Of a stretch of 41,294 nt of DNA, positions 24,881 through 33,571 are shown one piece after another. This stretch comes from Bryobacterales bacterium (GTDB lineage: Bacteria; Acidobacteriota; Terriglobia; Bryobacterales; Bryobacteraceae): assembly GCA_003166865.1 (NCBI GenBank), contig PMUP01000052.1, forward strand, positions 2,770-44,063, read 5' to 3'. The notes under the pieces are model-generated. The model saw only the letters and a program-made list of their open reading frames with translations, had not been told where the DNA came from and made no database searches. Both the position numbers and the translations under genes were made by a program. The number at the start of each line of letters is the position of its first letter. Positions within the stretch are counted from its first letter, which is position 1.

Positions 24881-25543
24881 TCAGTCAACTGGAGCCATTT
24901 CGGATCGCATTTGGCTGACAATGTGGGAAAACCTGCGCGCCAGTTCCACAATCCAAGCGGGCTCCTTGGCCTGGATGGCTCGTGGCGGGATCAGGTTTGC
25001 CCCTATGCCTACCGCGGCAACACCCGCCTGGATGTAGTCGCCCACATTTTGTTGGTTTACTCCTCCCGCGGCTATGAAGGATACATTGGGAAACGGTGCT
25101 CTCAGCGCGCGAATATAAGCCGGGCCCCCCAGTTGCGTGCAAGGGAAAATCTTGACGAAATCGGCGCCCGCCTTTACCGCCGCCATCACTTCGCTCGGAG
25201 TTAGCGCGCCTGGCAGTACCGCGACACCTTGCTTCACCACGAACTCCACAGTGGCCAGGTCCAGTCCTGGGCTGGTGATGAATCTCGCTCCGGCTTCCAG
25301 GCACGCGCGCGCTGTTTCGACATCCAACACCGTGCCCGCGCCCACCACCATGTGCGGATGCTTCTCCAACAGATGCGTAATCAGCTCCGCGGCCTTGGGA
25401 ACCGTCATGGTTAGTTCCACGATCGGTATGCCGCCGCGCGACACCGCTTCGGCCGCGAGCCAGGCGTCTTCCGGCGTCGACACACGAACCGCTGGAATCA
25501 GGCCGACACTCTGGATCTTCGCGCGAACGTCTTCCTTGGTCAT
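24881..25543 (-). CDS. eda: KDPG / 4-hydroxy-2-oxoglutarate aldolase family protein (220 aa)
   Basis: A class I aldolase that cleaves 2-keto-3-deoxy-6-phosphogluconate or a related keto acid to pyruvate plus an aldehyde. Lys131 in DFVKIFPC forms the Schiff base. Glu43 in PIVELTMT and Arg20 in IPAVRV are the other conserved active-site residues. VGAGTVLD and FIAAGGVN are standard barrel motifs. Length fits Eda. No edd or glucose pathway gene is beside it, so KDPG, KDPGal or HOG specificity cannot be told apart. Confidence 0.92.
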   Translation of the reverse strand: MTKEDVRAKIQSVGLIPAVRVSTPEDAWLAAEAVSRGGIPIVELTMTVPKAAELITHLLEKHPHMVVGAGTVLDVETARACLEAGARFITSPGLDLATVEFVVKQGVAVLPGALTPSEVMAAVKAGADFVKIFPCTQLGGPAYIRALRAPFPNVSFIAAGGVNQQNVGDYIQAGVAAVGIGANLIPPRAIQAKEPAWIVELARRFSHIVSQMRSEMAPVD

Positions 25544-25624
25544 GATCGATCAAATTTAGCATCAGCGGCGACTCCCGCGCTGAGTCGGACTCTTCGGGTC
25601 GTTACTTTCTCGGGTTTTCTCCTT

Positions 25625-25650
25625 AGTGCGCAGTTAAGAAACGCACTTAA
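25625..25650. promoter_or_regulatory. Nested inverted repeats upstream of the PilZ gene
   Basis: AGTGCG (25625-25630) pairs with CGCACT (25642-25647), and TTAAG with CTTAA within the same block. It lies 63-88 bp upstream of the PilZ start in an AT-richer gap, a suitable place for an operator. No convincing promoter pair was found. Confidence 0.3.
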
Positions 25651-25712
25651 GTAGGATACGGTTGTAACTTTCACTACTAATATGAGTCCTTAAGCCAGAA
25701 AGTCAGTTTCCG

Positions 25713-26237
25713 ATGTCAAACCAATTCAACCAACCGGTAGCGGCCCTCGCCCGGGAAATTGAGGCTCACAACGCCGAGCGGCGCGCCGAAACCCGCTACC
25801 CGACCCAAGACCCCGCCGAAATCGAAATCCTCCCGGGGCCCGGCGAGCCGTTATATGGCACCATCCTGGACGTCTCCCGCTCCGGCTTGTGTGTCGCCCT
25901 CCGCCAGCGGATCGGCCGCGGCCAGCACGTAATGATCAGGCTCCATCGCAACGTCATCTTCGGCGAAGTGCGCTACTGCCGCTCGGTCCCCGACGGATTC
26001 CAGGCCGGCGTCGAGATACAGGACCTGGTACGCCCGCCCAGCCGGCAAAATGACCACATCGCCGAGGACCAACTCTCACTCTACGCGGTCGGCAAGGGCC
26101 TCTCAGTCGCCGAGGTCATTGAAGTACGCGAGCATCTCCCGCGCTGCGAAGCCTGCCGCGCACACTTGGCCCAGCAAGAGGACATGTTGAATGCTGGCGC
26201 GAAACATCTGCGGCTCTCTTTCCACCCGGACGATTAA
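25713..26237 (+). CDS. PilZ domain fused to anti-sigma-type zinc motif (174 aa)
   Basis: Residues ~20-108 are a PilZ domain with both c-di-GMP contact motifs: R24xxxR28 (RRAETR) and D53-x-S55-xx-G58 (DVSRSG). Residues ~115-155 look like the zinc-binding anti-sigma helix bundle (zf-HC2): LSLYAVGKGLSVAEVIEVREHL, then H141-x3-C145-x2-C148. A protein combining c-di-GMP sensing with an anti-sigma-like module could adjust transcription to c-di-GMP level. No sigma-factor gene adjoins it. It has no membrane segment. Its stop overlaps the convergent membrane-protein gene by 4 bp. Confidence 0.8.
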   Translation: MSNQFNQPVAALAREIEAHNAERRAETRYPTQDPAEIEILPGPGEPLYGTILDVSRSGLCVALRQRIGRGQHVMIRLHRNVIFGEVRYCRSVPDGFQAGVEIQDLVRPPSRQNDHIAEDQLSLYAVGKGLSVAEVIEVREHLPRCEACRAHLAQQEDMLNAGAKHLRLSFHPDD

Positions 26238-27898
26238 GCCGCAGTTCGTCTAAACTTCCCAAGCATCCGGACCACCCACTGCCGGAATCGATTCGGCACC
26301 GGCGCGCCGGCCAGATGCTCGAGCCCCGGATACGGTTTCATCCGCTCGCCAGGAACTTCGTACAGACGTAGCGACGCCTCCTGGTGCAAGAGCCTGCTGC
26401 CTTCCAGAACAATCGGCGCACCGGCGGGCGCGACCACATAACTCACCCCGAACCCATCGATCAGATCGCTCCGCAGAGGTTGTCCTTGATAGAAGTGGCT
26501 GGCCAAGTCTCGCTGCGCCTGGTACGTCACGCTGAATAGATCGTGACTGCCGACACTGGGCATCGGAATGGCCGCCACCCAGGGCGCCATGGCTTCCGGC
26601 GCGAGCACCAGCCGGTCGCGCGGCAAGTTGGCCTTCATCCACGCGAGCATGGCGACTTCTTCGTTCGGCGCTACGGCCGAGAGAAACTCCGGATTCGCGG
26701 ATTTTCCGTCCTTCCAGAGCTGCCCGTACGCGCTCCCGAGCACTAGCGCTGAAACCGCTCCCCAGCCCGCCAGCGCCAATCGCATCGCGCTCCGATGCTC
26801 CGAAAAAAGCCGTGAAATGAGCTTGTCGGCTTGCGCCTTCCTCACCAGCAGGAAGCCGACCGCGTACACATATCCGTCGAACGTGTGGAGCCCGCTCGTC
26901 ATTCCGGGAATCATCGGCAACACCGCCGCGCACAGAAACCAGCTCTGCAGAATTTCGTCCTCTGGTCTTTCCACCCGGAAACGGATCAGCATCAGCCAGC
27001 AGATCAGCATCGCCGGTATGCCATAGACCAGCAGAATCCAGGTGGGCGAACCCATTTTCCAGGGCGACACTATCTGCGAGACGTCTCGCATCCATGGGGA
27101 TCGCAGGGTCTGGATCACATAAGGCAGCACCCCCGCGCCCGCCGCTGCGAAAAGCCAAAAGCATTCCGTCTTTCGCGCCGCCTTCCAGAGTGGCCACACC
27201 GCCGCCGTGGTGATCACGAAGATTTCGAACGGATGGAACAAACCATCCAGAAACACGCATAGCAGCAGCCAATAATAATAGCGGCGTAGGCCCTCGGTGA
27301 TGAACCTCGCGAGGTTGGTGAACGCAAACAGCATCATGGCCGTTCCGAATGTCAGCAGCATGGAGTTCGACAACCCGCCGCGTACCAGCCCATCGGCGGT
27401 GTCGTAGCCATATTCCACTAGTCCGTAACCCAAAACCACTTGCACCGCGGCCGGCAGTCCAAGCGCCTTCGCAGCCGCCCAACCCAGCAGCCACAATGGC
27501 AGCGCCCCCAGCACTACCAATGCCGCATACATCATCGCCCGCCGTGTCTTCATGAACGTTTGTGCGGCCAGAATTAGCGCGTATGCAGCCACCCAGTACA
27601 GCAGCAACTGCAAGCCGTAGTAGGAAACCATCGTGGCGAGGCCGGTGTGCGCCGCGATCGTGTACATTGGCTGAAACAGCGCTGGCTCCGTCAGCCAGGG
27701 CGCATGCTCGTTTGGCAGCAGCCAGTGCGTTCTGGCGAGTTCGATCCAGGCTAGATATTGCGGGACGTCCAGGTTGCGCAGGTAATACGCGGGCTGATAA
27801 CCGGGTGGCGGGTCCACCATCCCCGCAATCACCCCGATATGGTTCAACAGGCCCAGGAATGTGCCCAGCAGAACGGCTAAGATCAGGCGCACGCGCAC
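26234..27898 (-). CDS. Large multi-pass membrane protein, possibly GT-C-like (about 554 aa)
   Basis: About ten or more membrane segments are spread over residues 1-430, followed by a soluble C-terminal part. An early extracytoplasmic loop (PPGYQPAYYLRNLDVPQYLAWI) with an acidic residue followed by Y is like those of lipid-linked-sugar-dependent GT-C transferases, but no family motif is decisive. The GTG at 27898 is chosen because it opens the first membrane helix; the frame runs to 28015 through shadow sequence. Its place in a sugar-tailoring region supports a role in surface glycan assembly. Confidence 0.65.
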   Translation of the reverse strand: MRVRLILAVLLGTFLGLLNHIGVIAGMVDPPPGYQPAYYLRNLDVPQYLAWIELARTHWLLPNEHAPWLTEPALFQPMYTIAAHTGLATMVSYYGLQLLLYWVAAYALILAAQTFMKTRRAMMYAALVVLGALPLWLLGWAAAKALGLPAAVQVVLGYGLVEYGYDTADGLVRGGLSNSMLLTFGTAMMLFAFTNLARFITEGLRRYYYWLLLCVFLDGLFHPFEIFVITTAAVWPLWKAARKTECFWLFAAAGAGVLPYVIQTLRSPWMRDVSQIVSPWKMGSPTWILLVYGIPAMLICWLMLIRFRVERPEDEILQSWFLCAAVLPMIPGMTSGLHTFDGYVYAVGFLLVRKAQADKLISRLFSEHRSAMRLALAGWGAVSALVLGSAYGQLWKDGKSANPEFLSAVAPNEEVAMLAWMKANLPRDRLVLAPEAMAPWVAAIPMPSVGSHDLFSVTYQAQRDLASHFYQGQPLRSDLIDGFGVSYVVAPAGAPIVLEGSRLLHQEASLRLYEVPGERMKPYPGLEHLAGAPVPNRFRQWVVRMLGKFRRTAA

Positions 27899-27945
27899 AT
27901 CTATATGATCGGCAGCGGATTGCGGAAACTTTGTGCGGGGCGGAC

Positions 27946-28443
27946 CTAGCGGCGATCGCAGGCCAGGGCCGCGAATAGATGTTCGAACTCGCCCGCGATC
28001 GCGTCCCAGGAACAAGCGGGATTCTGGGCGGCTCGCCAGGCTGCCCCCGCCAACTCCCGGCGGCGTGCGGGATTCCGATATAGATTCTCCAAAGCTTGCG
28101 CCACGCCTTGCGCGGAAACCTCACCCATCTCGAGAACCGAGAATTCCGGGACGTAATTCCTGGCCGGGGGAATCAGCTCGGCGCGGCCGTTCCAGAGTTC
28201 GGAGCAAGCGCTGTGATCGGGCACGATTTGAGCGGCGCCGGAAGCCCCGTGTTCGAAGCTGACTAATCCCCAGCCTTCGCCCATGGAAGTGTTGATACCA
28301 ACGTCGCACGCATTGTAAAGCAGGTTCAGCTCACGATCATCACAGGCCCCGTCGCCCAGCGGGTTCACGAACACTCGATGTTCAAGCCCCCAGCGTCCAA
28401 TCAGAGATTGGATTTGATCGCGCTCGCGCTCCTCTACAGAACC
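27946..28443 (-). pseudogene. GT4-type glycosyltransferase, C-terminal part only
   Basis: About 165 residues match the nucleotide-sugar-binding half of GT4 enzymes: FVNPLGD, LNLLYNACDVGINTSMGEGWG and the E-x7-E motif in GEGWGLVSFEHG. The reading frame extends upstream of the first ATG (28374) with family-like text but meets an in-frame TGA at 28446-28444. The acceptor-binding N-terminal half is missing. The downstream FAD oxidoreductase is divergent from it. The break suggests deletion, perhaps with replacement by the adjoining genes. Confidence 0.75.
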
Positions 28444-28500
28444 TCAGGCAAACGTCCGAATAGTTGTGTGGAAAGGCCTGAGGCAAGGGGAGGACTGCGG

Positions 28501-29853
28501 GTGGCGATCGGCATTTTGGGCGGCGGCCTGGCGGGCCTCACCATCGCGGCGCATTTAGATCACGATTGCGAGGTGCTCGAAAAGGAAAGCCGTGGCGGCG
28601 GCCACTGCCAGACAGTCCAGGAGCAAGGCTTCACTTACGACGCCGGCGGACCCCACATCATCTTTTCGCGCAATCAGGAGATGGTGGACTACATGGTCGC
28701 GCTGCTGGGCGATAACGTCCATCGCGCGCGCCGCAACAACAAGATCTTCTACAAAGGCCGCTACGTCAAGTATCCATTCGAGAATGGCCTCTTCGATCTC
28801 GATCCGCAGGATCGCTTCGAGTGCCTCTATCACTACATCAAGAACGACTACCCGCCACCCCAGACCAATTTCAAGGAATGGATCTACCATCACTTCGGCA
28901 AAGGACTCGCTGAAAAATATCTGATCCCCTACAACGAAAAAATCTGGAATGTCCCGGCCGAAGAGCTCGGCCTGGAGTGGGTGGAAGGCCGCGTTCCCAA
29001 GCCGCCCATCGAAGACGTGATCAAGGCCGCGGTGGGCGTCGAGACCGAAGGCTACACGCACCAGCTCTATTTCCATTACCCCGCGCACGGCGGCATCGAA
29101 TCGCTCCCGCGCGCCATGCGCGAGTGCGTACACAACCTCGTCCCGGACTTCCCCGTCGAACGAATCTGGAAAGAAGGTAGCCGCTGGTGCGTTAGCAACA
29201 GCCAGTCAGCCCAGGGCCAATCATCCCAGGGCCAGTCCACCCGGCGCTATGACGCGTTAGTCTCGACCATTCCGATTCAAGAGCTGGCCGCTTCGCTCGA
29301 CGGCACGCCGCCCGAGATTCTCACCGCCGTCAATGCGCTGCGCTACAACTCGCTGGTCACCGTGACCATCGGTCTCAACACCGCGCGTCTGCCCGATTAC
29401 ACCGCCATCTACGTTCCCGACCCGGAGGTCCGCTTCCATCGCCTGTCTTTCCCAGCCTCTTTCAGCCCTCACAACGCGCCGCCCGGCCAAACCATCATCC
29501 AGGCCGAAATCACCACCAATCCGGGCGACGGCACGCACGAGCTGACGGATGAAGAGCTGCTGGCCGATGTGATCCACGACCTTCAGGATATGGATCTGGT
29601 CCGCCGCTCCGAAGTCTGCTACTCCCGCGTGCTCCGGACCAAGTACGGCTACGTCGTCCAGAACGACGATTGCCGCCGCCACTTGCATCGCGCCAAGGCG
29701 TACTTTGAACAGATCGGTATTCCGCTGTGCGGCCGTGTGGCCGAATTCGAATACATCAATATGGATGTTTGCATCGAGCGCGCCCGCAAAATCGCGGATC
29801 GGTTGAACCGCGAGGCGTTGGTCCCGCGCGATCCGGTCGAAGCCGCGGTGTAG
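28501..29853 (+). CDS. FAD-dependent oxidoreductase, UDP-galactopyranose-mutase/protoporphyrinogen-oxidase-like (450 aa)
   Basis: The FAD-binding motif is GILGGGLAGL at the N-terminus, with an acidic strand end (EVLEKESRGGGHC). YDAGGPHIIFSRN resembles the GPHIFH segment of UDP-galactopyranose mutase. The rest has the substrate and second FAD-contact regions, ending CGRVAEFEYINMDVCIERA. The GTG start at 28501 follows AGGGGAGG by 7 nt; the frame opens earlier at 28378 but lies within the GT4 remnant region. A short Gln/Ser repeat (residues ~233-246, SQSAQGQSSQGQS) is encoded by near-identical 15-bp units. A sugar-ring or sugar-oxidation role in surface glycan making is likely. Confidence 0.85.
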   Translation: MAIGILGGGLAGLTIAAHLDHDCEVLEKESRGGGHCQTVQEQGFTYDAGGPHIIFSRNQEMVDYMVALLGDNVHRARRNNKIFYKGRYVKYPFENGLFDLDPQDRFECLYHYIKNDYPPPQTNFKEWIYHHFGKGLAEKYLIPYNEKIWNVPAEELGLEWVEGRVPKPPIEDVIKAAVGVETEGYTHQLYFHYPAHGGIESLPRAMRECVHNLVPDFPVERIWKEGSRWCVSNSQSAQGQSSQGQSTRRYDALVSTIPIQELAASLDGTPPEILTAVNALRYNSLVTVTIGLNTARLPDYTAIYVPDPEVRFHRLSFPASFSPHNAPPGQTIIQAEITTNPGDGTHELTDEELLADVIHDLQDMDLVRRSEVCYSRVLRTKYGYVVQNDDCRRHLHRAKAYFEQIGIPLCGRVAEFEYINMDVCIERARKIADRLNREALVPRDPVEAAV

Positions 29854-29932
29854 CTAAGCTAGGCAGCGCATGCCTCGCCCGTAATCCATATCCGCCTGAG
29901 ATCTTCCCGGTTGGACAAGCACGATTAAGCGC

Positions 29933-31153
29933 GTGACCGAGCCAACCCACTCACCCACGGCTGACCGGCGGAACAGCGGGCAGTTGAAGATTCCCCCCTT
30001 GACCGGATTGCGCGCGGTCGCGGCCCTTTGGGTTTTGGTTCTGCACTTCGGCGAGGGTGTTTCGGCTACCTGGCCCGGCGCCGTCCGCAGCGTGTTTTCC
30101 ACCGGTTTCATCGGCGTCGATCTGTTCTTCGTCTTATCCGGCTTCATATTGGGCTGGAATTATCTCCGAGAGGATGGAACGTTGTCGGTGAGCCGGTCTG
30201 AATTTTGGCGCGCCCGTGCCGCACGGATTTTGCCGGCTTATTACATCTCCCTGGGCCTCTCGCTTCCCATGTTTCTACTGATGCAATTCCACAGCGGCGT
30301 GACAGCTGCGACGGTCCGAGGGGCCATCGTCACCGGCCTGACGTCGCTCACGCTCACACAATCCTGGATCTCACCGTTTTCCTACCTGTGGAACAATCCT
30401 GGCTGGTCGCTTTCGGTTGAGCTATTTTTCTATCTAGCTTTTCCATGGCTCGCTGCCTGGATCGCCCGCTGGCCGCTGGCAAAACTGGTGCGCTGGATCG
30501 CCGTCCTTTACTTCGTCACGATCGCTTCCGCCTATCTGTTTGTAGCGTTCCATTCTCACCCACCCACTTGGAAGTGGGAACCCGCTGTCGACTACTGCAT
30601 TTGGATTTCTTGGTTGGGCTGCAACCCGCTCGTTCACGCTCACGAATTTCTAATGGGTATTGCCACCTGCCTATGGCTTCGCGAGGAACAAAGGCGAAGC
30701 CGTCCAGAATGGATGCGAGGTCCCGCCGCAGCCGGTGTTGCAGTGTTCGCTCTCGCGGTCCTTGCGGCGTTTCGCGGCCCTATTCCCTTCATGCCCGCAC
30801 TGGTCGGCATCCACAGCCCATTGTTCGCACTTCTAATCTATGGGCTAGCCAAACAGCGTGGGATCTTCGCCCGGATCTTGAGTACGCGGGTGTTCGTTTT
30901 CCTCGGAGAGATCAGCTACTCGCTGTACTTAACGCATTTGACCGTCTGGTTGAACATGGAAGGCTTCAATCGGGAACACTCTTTTCTGCGGCAAGCCTCC
31001 ATGCTAAATTTTTGCGTCTGTCTCGTATTGTCGCTCGGTCTCGCCGCAGCTATCTATAAAGGAATCGAAGAGCCATACCGGCGCGTCCTGCGGACCCGTT
31101 TCCGAAGCCAAGTTGCGACGCTTTCGTCAGAGGTTCGCCAACAGCCCGCGTGA
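29933..31153 (+). CDS. Acyltransferase 3 (OafA-type) membrane protein (406 aa)
   Basis: Ten or so membrane segments with the family signatures: TGLRAVAALWVLVLHF (catalytic His region), GVDLFFVLSGFILG, FWRARAARILPAYY (R-x10-H-type motif variant) and LSVELFFYLAFP. GEISYSLYLTHLTVW lies near the C-terminus. Transfers acetyl or other acyl groups to surface sugars across the membrane. It starts with GTG at 29933, 79 nt after the FAD enzyme gene. It is a second, independent glycan-acylation system besides the MBOAT/SGNH pair. Confidence 0.92.
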   Translation: MTEPTHSPTADRRNSGQLKIPPLTGLRAVAALWVLVLHFGEGVSATWPGAVRSVFSTGFIGVDLFFVLSGFILGWNYLREDGTLSVSRSEFWRARAARILPAYYISLGLSLPMFLLMQFHSGVTAATVRGAIVTGLTSLTLTQSWISPFSYLWNNPGWSLSVELFFYLAFPWLAAWIARWPLAKLVRWIAVLYFVTIASAYLFVAFHSHPPTWKWEPAVDYCIWISWLGCNPLVHAHEFLMGIATCLWLREEQRRSRPEWMRGPAAAGVAVFALAVLAAFRGPIPFMPALVGIHSPLFALLIYGLAKQRGIFARILSTRVFVFLGEISYSLYLTHLTVWLNMEGFNREHSFLRQASMLNFCVCLVLSLGLAAAIYKGIEEPYRRVLRTRFRSQVATLSSEVRQQPA

Positions 31154-31406
31154 GGTTGCCGAAGCCCGCGTACACGCTGTGGGAGGCGCTCGCCTGCCGG
31201 CCGCATCAGCCGCATCCGCTAAAGCTTTCCTCTCAAACGTCCGATTCCCGTTCATGTGGAGAGCGATCAAGAACGGTTTGCTGCGCGGGTTCACGCCGCT
31301 CGCTCATTGTTTGCCATCCAGTCGGTGACCCTGGCGAAGCCTACATCGCCCGAGCCGAGCCCCGCTGTCCACGCCTTGACCGGTGCTCGTGGGAATTAGA
31401 TAGAGC

Positions 31407-32171
31407 ATGTTCATCGCTAGCTTCGGTCTCAAAACCTCGATTCAAAAGTGGCTGTTCACCCTGCAGGACTTTTGGGATTTCCCGCGCTTCCACCCGGCTC
31501 GCGAAATGAAGCGGCTGGCGCTTGAGGAAAGCGTGCAGTACGCACGCAAGTACATGCGCACCGCCGTCGGTATGGAGAGTTCTCGCGAGGTTTTGGAATC
31601 GGCTCTCGGGCAGGTTAAAATCCCGGGACACTATCTGGAATTCGGAGTTTATAAAGGCGGCACTATTCGCTTCATCGCCCAACACGCCGGCGCGACGCAA
31701 CCGGTGCACGGCTTCGACAGTTTTCGCGGCTTGCAGGAGGCCTGGAGCGGGGATCGTTTTGCTTTCGACGCCCACGGAAGCCTTCCCAAAGTGCCCCGCA
31801 ACGTCGTTCTTCACCAAGGCTTCTTTGCCGATACGCTGCCCGGCTGGCTCAAACAGCACCCCGGACCCGCGGCCTTCATTCACATCGACTCCGACCTTTA
31901 CGAATCCGCCCGCTGCGTCTTTGAGCTCCTTGAAGAACGCATCGTCGCTGGCACCGTCATCGTGTTCGACGAGTATTTCAACTACCCGAACTGGCAAGAG
32001 CACGAGTTTCGCGCCTTCCAGGAACTGGTGGCACGCTGCCACATTGAATATGAGTACTTGGGATATGCGCGCTTTCAAGTGTCCGTTAAGATCAACGCGA
32101 TTTCCAAAGCCCCGCCAGCCGCACGCGAGCACAGCGATCTCACCGCTCTCGAAAATCTTTCCGCCCAGTGA
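31407..32171 (+). CDS. SAM-dependent methyltransferase, TylF/macrocin-O-methyltransferase-like (254 aa)
   Basis: The SAM-binding loop reads HYLEFGVYKGGTIRF, with FDSFRGLQEAW as the second motif. The metal-binding aspartates typical of TylF-type enzymes are in FIHIDSDLYES and VIVFDEYFNYP. The family methylates hydroxyls of sugars, including those in polysaccharide clusters. The gene begins 253 bp after the acyltransferase; I see nothing coding in that gap. It ends just before the GT2 gene, whose alternative GTG start overlaps it. Confidence 0.9.
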   Translation: MFIASFGLKTSIQKWLFTLQDFWDFPRFHPAREMKRLALEESVQYARKYMRTAVGMESSREVLESALGQVKIPGHYLEFGVYKGGTIRFIAQHAGATQPVHGFDSFRGLQEAWSGDRFAFDAHGSLPKVPRNVVLHQGFFADTLPGWLKQHPGPAAFIHIDSDLYESARCVFELLEERIVAGTVIVFDEYFNYPNWQEHEFRAFQELVARCHIEYEYLGYARFQVSVKINAISKAPPAAREHSDLTALENLSAQ

Positions 32172-32176
32172 ATTGT

Positions 32177-32887
32177 ATGAGCCACTTGATCTCAGTCGCG
32201 ATGATTACAATGAACGAGGAAAGGGCCGTCGCGCGGGTCATCGAGGACATTCGCGGCGCGCTCGGCTCCCGCCCGCACGAAATTGTCATCGTCGATAGCA
32301 GTCGCGACGCCACCCCCACCATTGCCGCCAGCTTCGGTGCACGGGTTATACGCCAATTCCCGCCTCAGGGATACGGCCGCGCCATGGCCCGCGTGCTCAC
32401 CGAATCCGTCGGCGACGTCATCGTCACGCTCGATTGCGACGGCACATATCCAGCCCCGGAAATTCCCGTTCTGGCTGAAATGGTCCTTTCCGGTCAATAT
32501 GATGTGGTCAATGCCTCGCGCCTGGAACATCGGCCGGCAAGCATGCCGTTGGCCAACTATCTCGCCAATTGGCTGTTCGCCTTCTCCGCCTGGCTGCTGG
32601 TCGGCGTGAAGTCAACCGACCTCCACTCCGGCATGCGCGCCTACAGCCACCGCGTGATCCGGCAGGTGGAAGTGGATCCGAACGGCCCCGCGCTACCCGT
32701 CGACTTGCTGCTCAAACCAGCCCTCCAGGGCTTCCGCATCCACGAAGTCTTCATTCCTTATGGCGAGCGCATCGGCGAAACCACCCTCCAGCGCTGGTCT
32801 TCCACGCTCTGGACTTTCCGCCGGATATTCCGTTTAGCCATCTCCCGCTTCTCGCCCCTATCGAAGAGCCCCGTTTCAGCCGATTGA
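32177..32887 (+). CDS. Glycosyltransferase family 2 (236 aa)
   Basis: A GT-A fold: AMITMNEERAVARVIEDI, EIVIVDSSRDATP and the DxD motif TLDCDGTYPAPEI. It is similar to dolichyl-phosphate-mannose synthase/UgtB-like enzymes, with a hydrophobic segment LFAFSAWLLVGVKSTDLHSG. It may transfer a sugar to polyprenyl phosphate. A GTG at 32168, overlapping the methyltransferase stop, is the alternative start. No strong ribosome binding site precedes either. Confidence 0.9.
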   Translation: MSHLISVAMITMNEERAVARVIEDIRGALGSRPHEIVIVDSSRDATPTIAASFGARVIRQFPPQGYGRAMARVLTESVGDVIVTLDCDGTYPAPEIPVLAEMVLSGQYDVVNASRLEHRPASMPLANYLANWLFAFSAWLLVGVKSTDLHSGMRAYSHRVIRQVEVDPNGPALPVDLLLKPALQGFRIHEVFIPYGERIGETTLQRWSSTLWTFRRIFRLAISRFSPLSKSPVSAD

Positions 32888-32908
32888 TATAGCAGGAGTT
32901 GGTCCGCT

Positions 32909-33571
32909 TTGACCAGTCTTACGGGGCTTCAGGAAGCTCTCAAACAACCCGTTGCTCCCGTTCCGGCTGAGGACACCGGCTTCGCCGCGGCATTCATCGC
33001 CGAGTCCATCGCAATCTTGGAGCAAGTCGACGTCGCCGCCATCGAGCGGATGGCCCTGGGGCTCGCGCGCGTCCGCGAACTTGGCGGGCGCCTCTTCATC
33101 CTGGGAGTGGGTGGTTCGGCCGGCCACGCCGGACACGCGGTCAACGACTTTCGCAAGCTGTGCGATTTTGAAGCCTACGCGCCCACGGACAATGTTTCGG
33201 AGCTTACCGCCAGAGCGAATGACGAAGGCTGGGACACTTGCTTCGCCGGCTGGCTCCAGGGCTCGCGCATCTCGCCGCGCGACGGCGTGCTGGTCTTTTC
33301 TGTCGGTGGCGGCAGCCGCGAGAAAAACGTGTCGGTCAACATCGTTCGCGCGCTAGAAACCGCGTCGGCCGCGGGCGCTCACATCTTCGGCATCGTGGGA
33401 GCGAACGGCGGCTTCACGCGCCAGGTATCTGAGGAGTGCATCGCAATTCCAGCGCTCGCCCCCGATCGCATCACGCCGCATACCGAAGGGCTCTGCGCCG
33501 TGCTTTGGCACTTGTTGGTCAGCCATCCGGTGCTGCAGCGAGCGGCCTCGAAATGGGAATCCATCCGATGA
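32909..33571 (+). CDS. SIS-domain sugar-phosphate isomerase, GmhA-like (220 aa)
   Basis: GVGGSAGHAGHAVNDFRKL is the phosphate-binding loop and following helix of GmhA-type sedoheptulose-7-phosphate isomerases. FSVGGGSREKNVSVNIVRAL is the second SIS phosphate site. VLWHLLVSH supplies the C-terminal active-site His. At the place of the usual catalytic Glu (AAEL) there is Asp (NDFRK), a conservative change. TTG start at 32909 with AGGAG upstream. The epimerase ATG overlaps its stop (ATGA). It would feed sedoheptulose 7-phosphate into heptose biosynthesis. Confidence 0.85.
   Translation: MTSLTGLQEALKQPVAPVPAEDTGFAAAFIAESIAILEQVDVAAIERMALGLARVRELGGRLFILGVGGSAGHAGHAVNDFRKLCDFEAYAPTDNVSELTARANDEGWDTCFAGWLQGSRISPRDGVLVFSVGGGSREKNVSVNIVRALETASAAGAHIFGIVGANGGFTRQVSEECIAIPALAPDRITPHTEGLCAVLWHLLVSHPVLQRAASKWESIR

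Noticed and set aside
26250-28124. 624-residue minus-strand frame over the membrane protein
   Set aside because: Reads in another frame of a clearly hydrophobic membrane protein; Arg/Gly-rich without membrane segments.
29200-29240. Short repeats (CCCAGGGCCA) in the FAD enzyme gene, considered as a CRISPR or mobile repeat
   Set aside because: Only two to three 15-bp units that keep the reading frame; a local coding repeat.
31154-31406. Possible short genes between the acyltransferase and the methyltransferase
   Set aside because: Only shadow-like frames overlapping the flanking genes; no ribosome binding site or motif.
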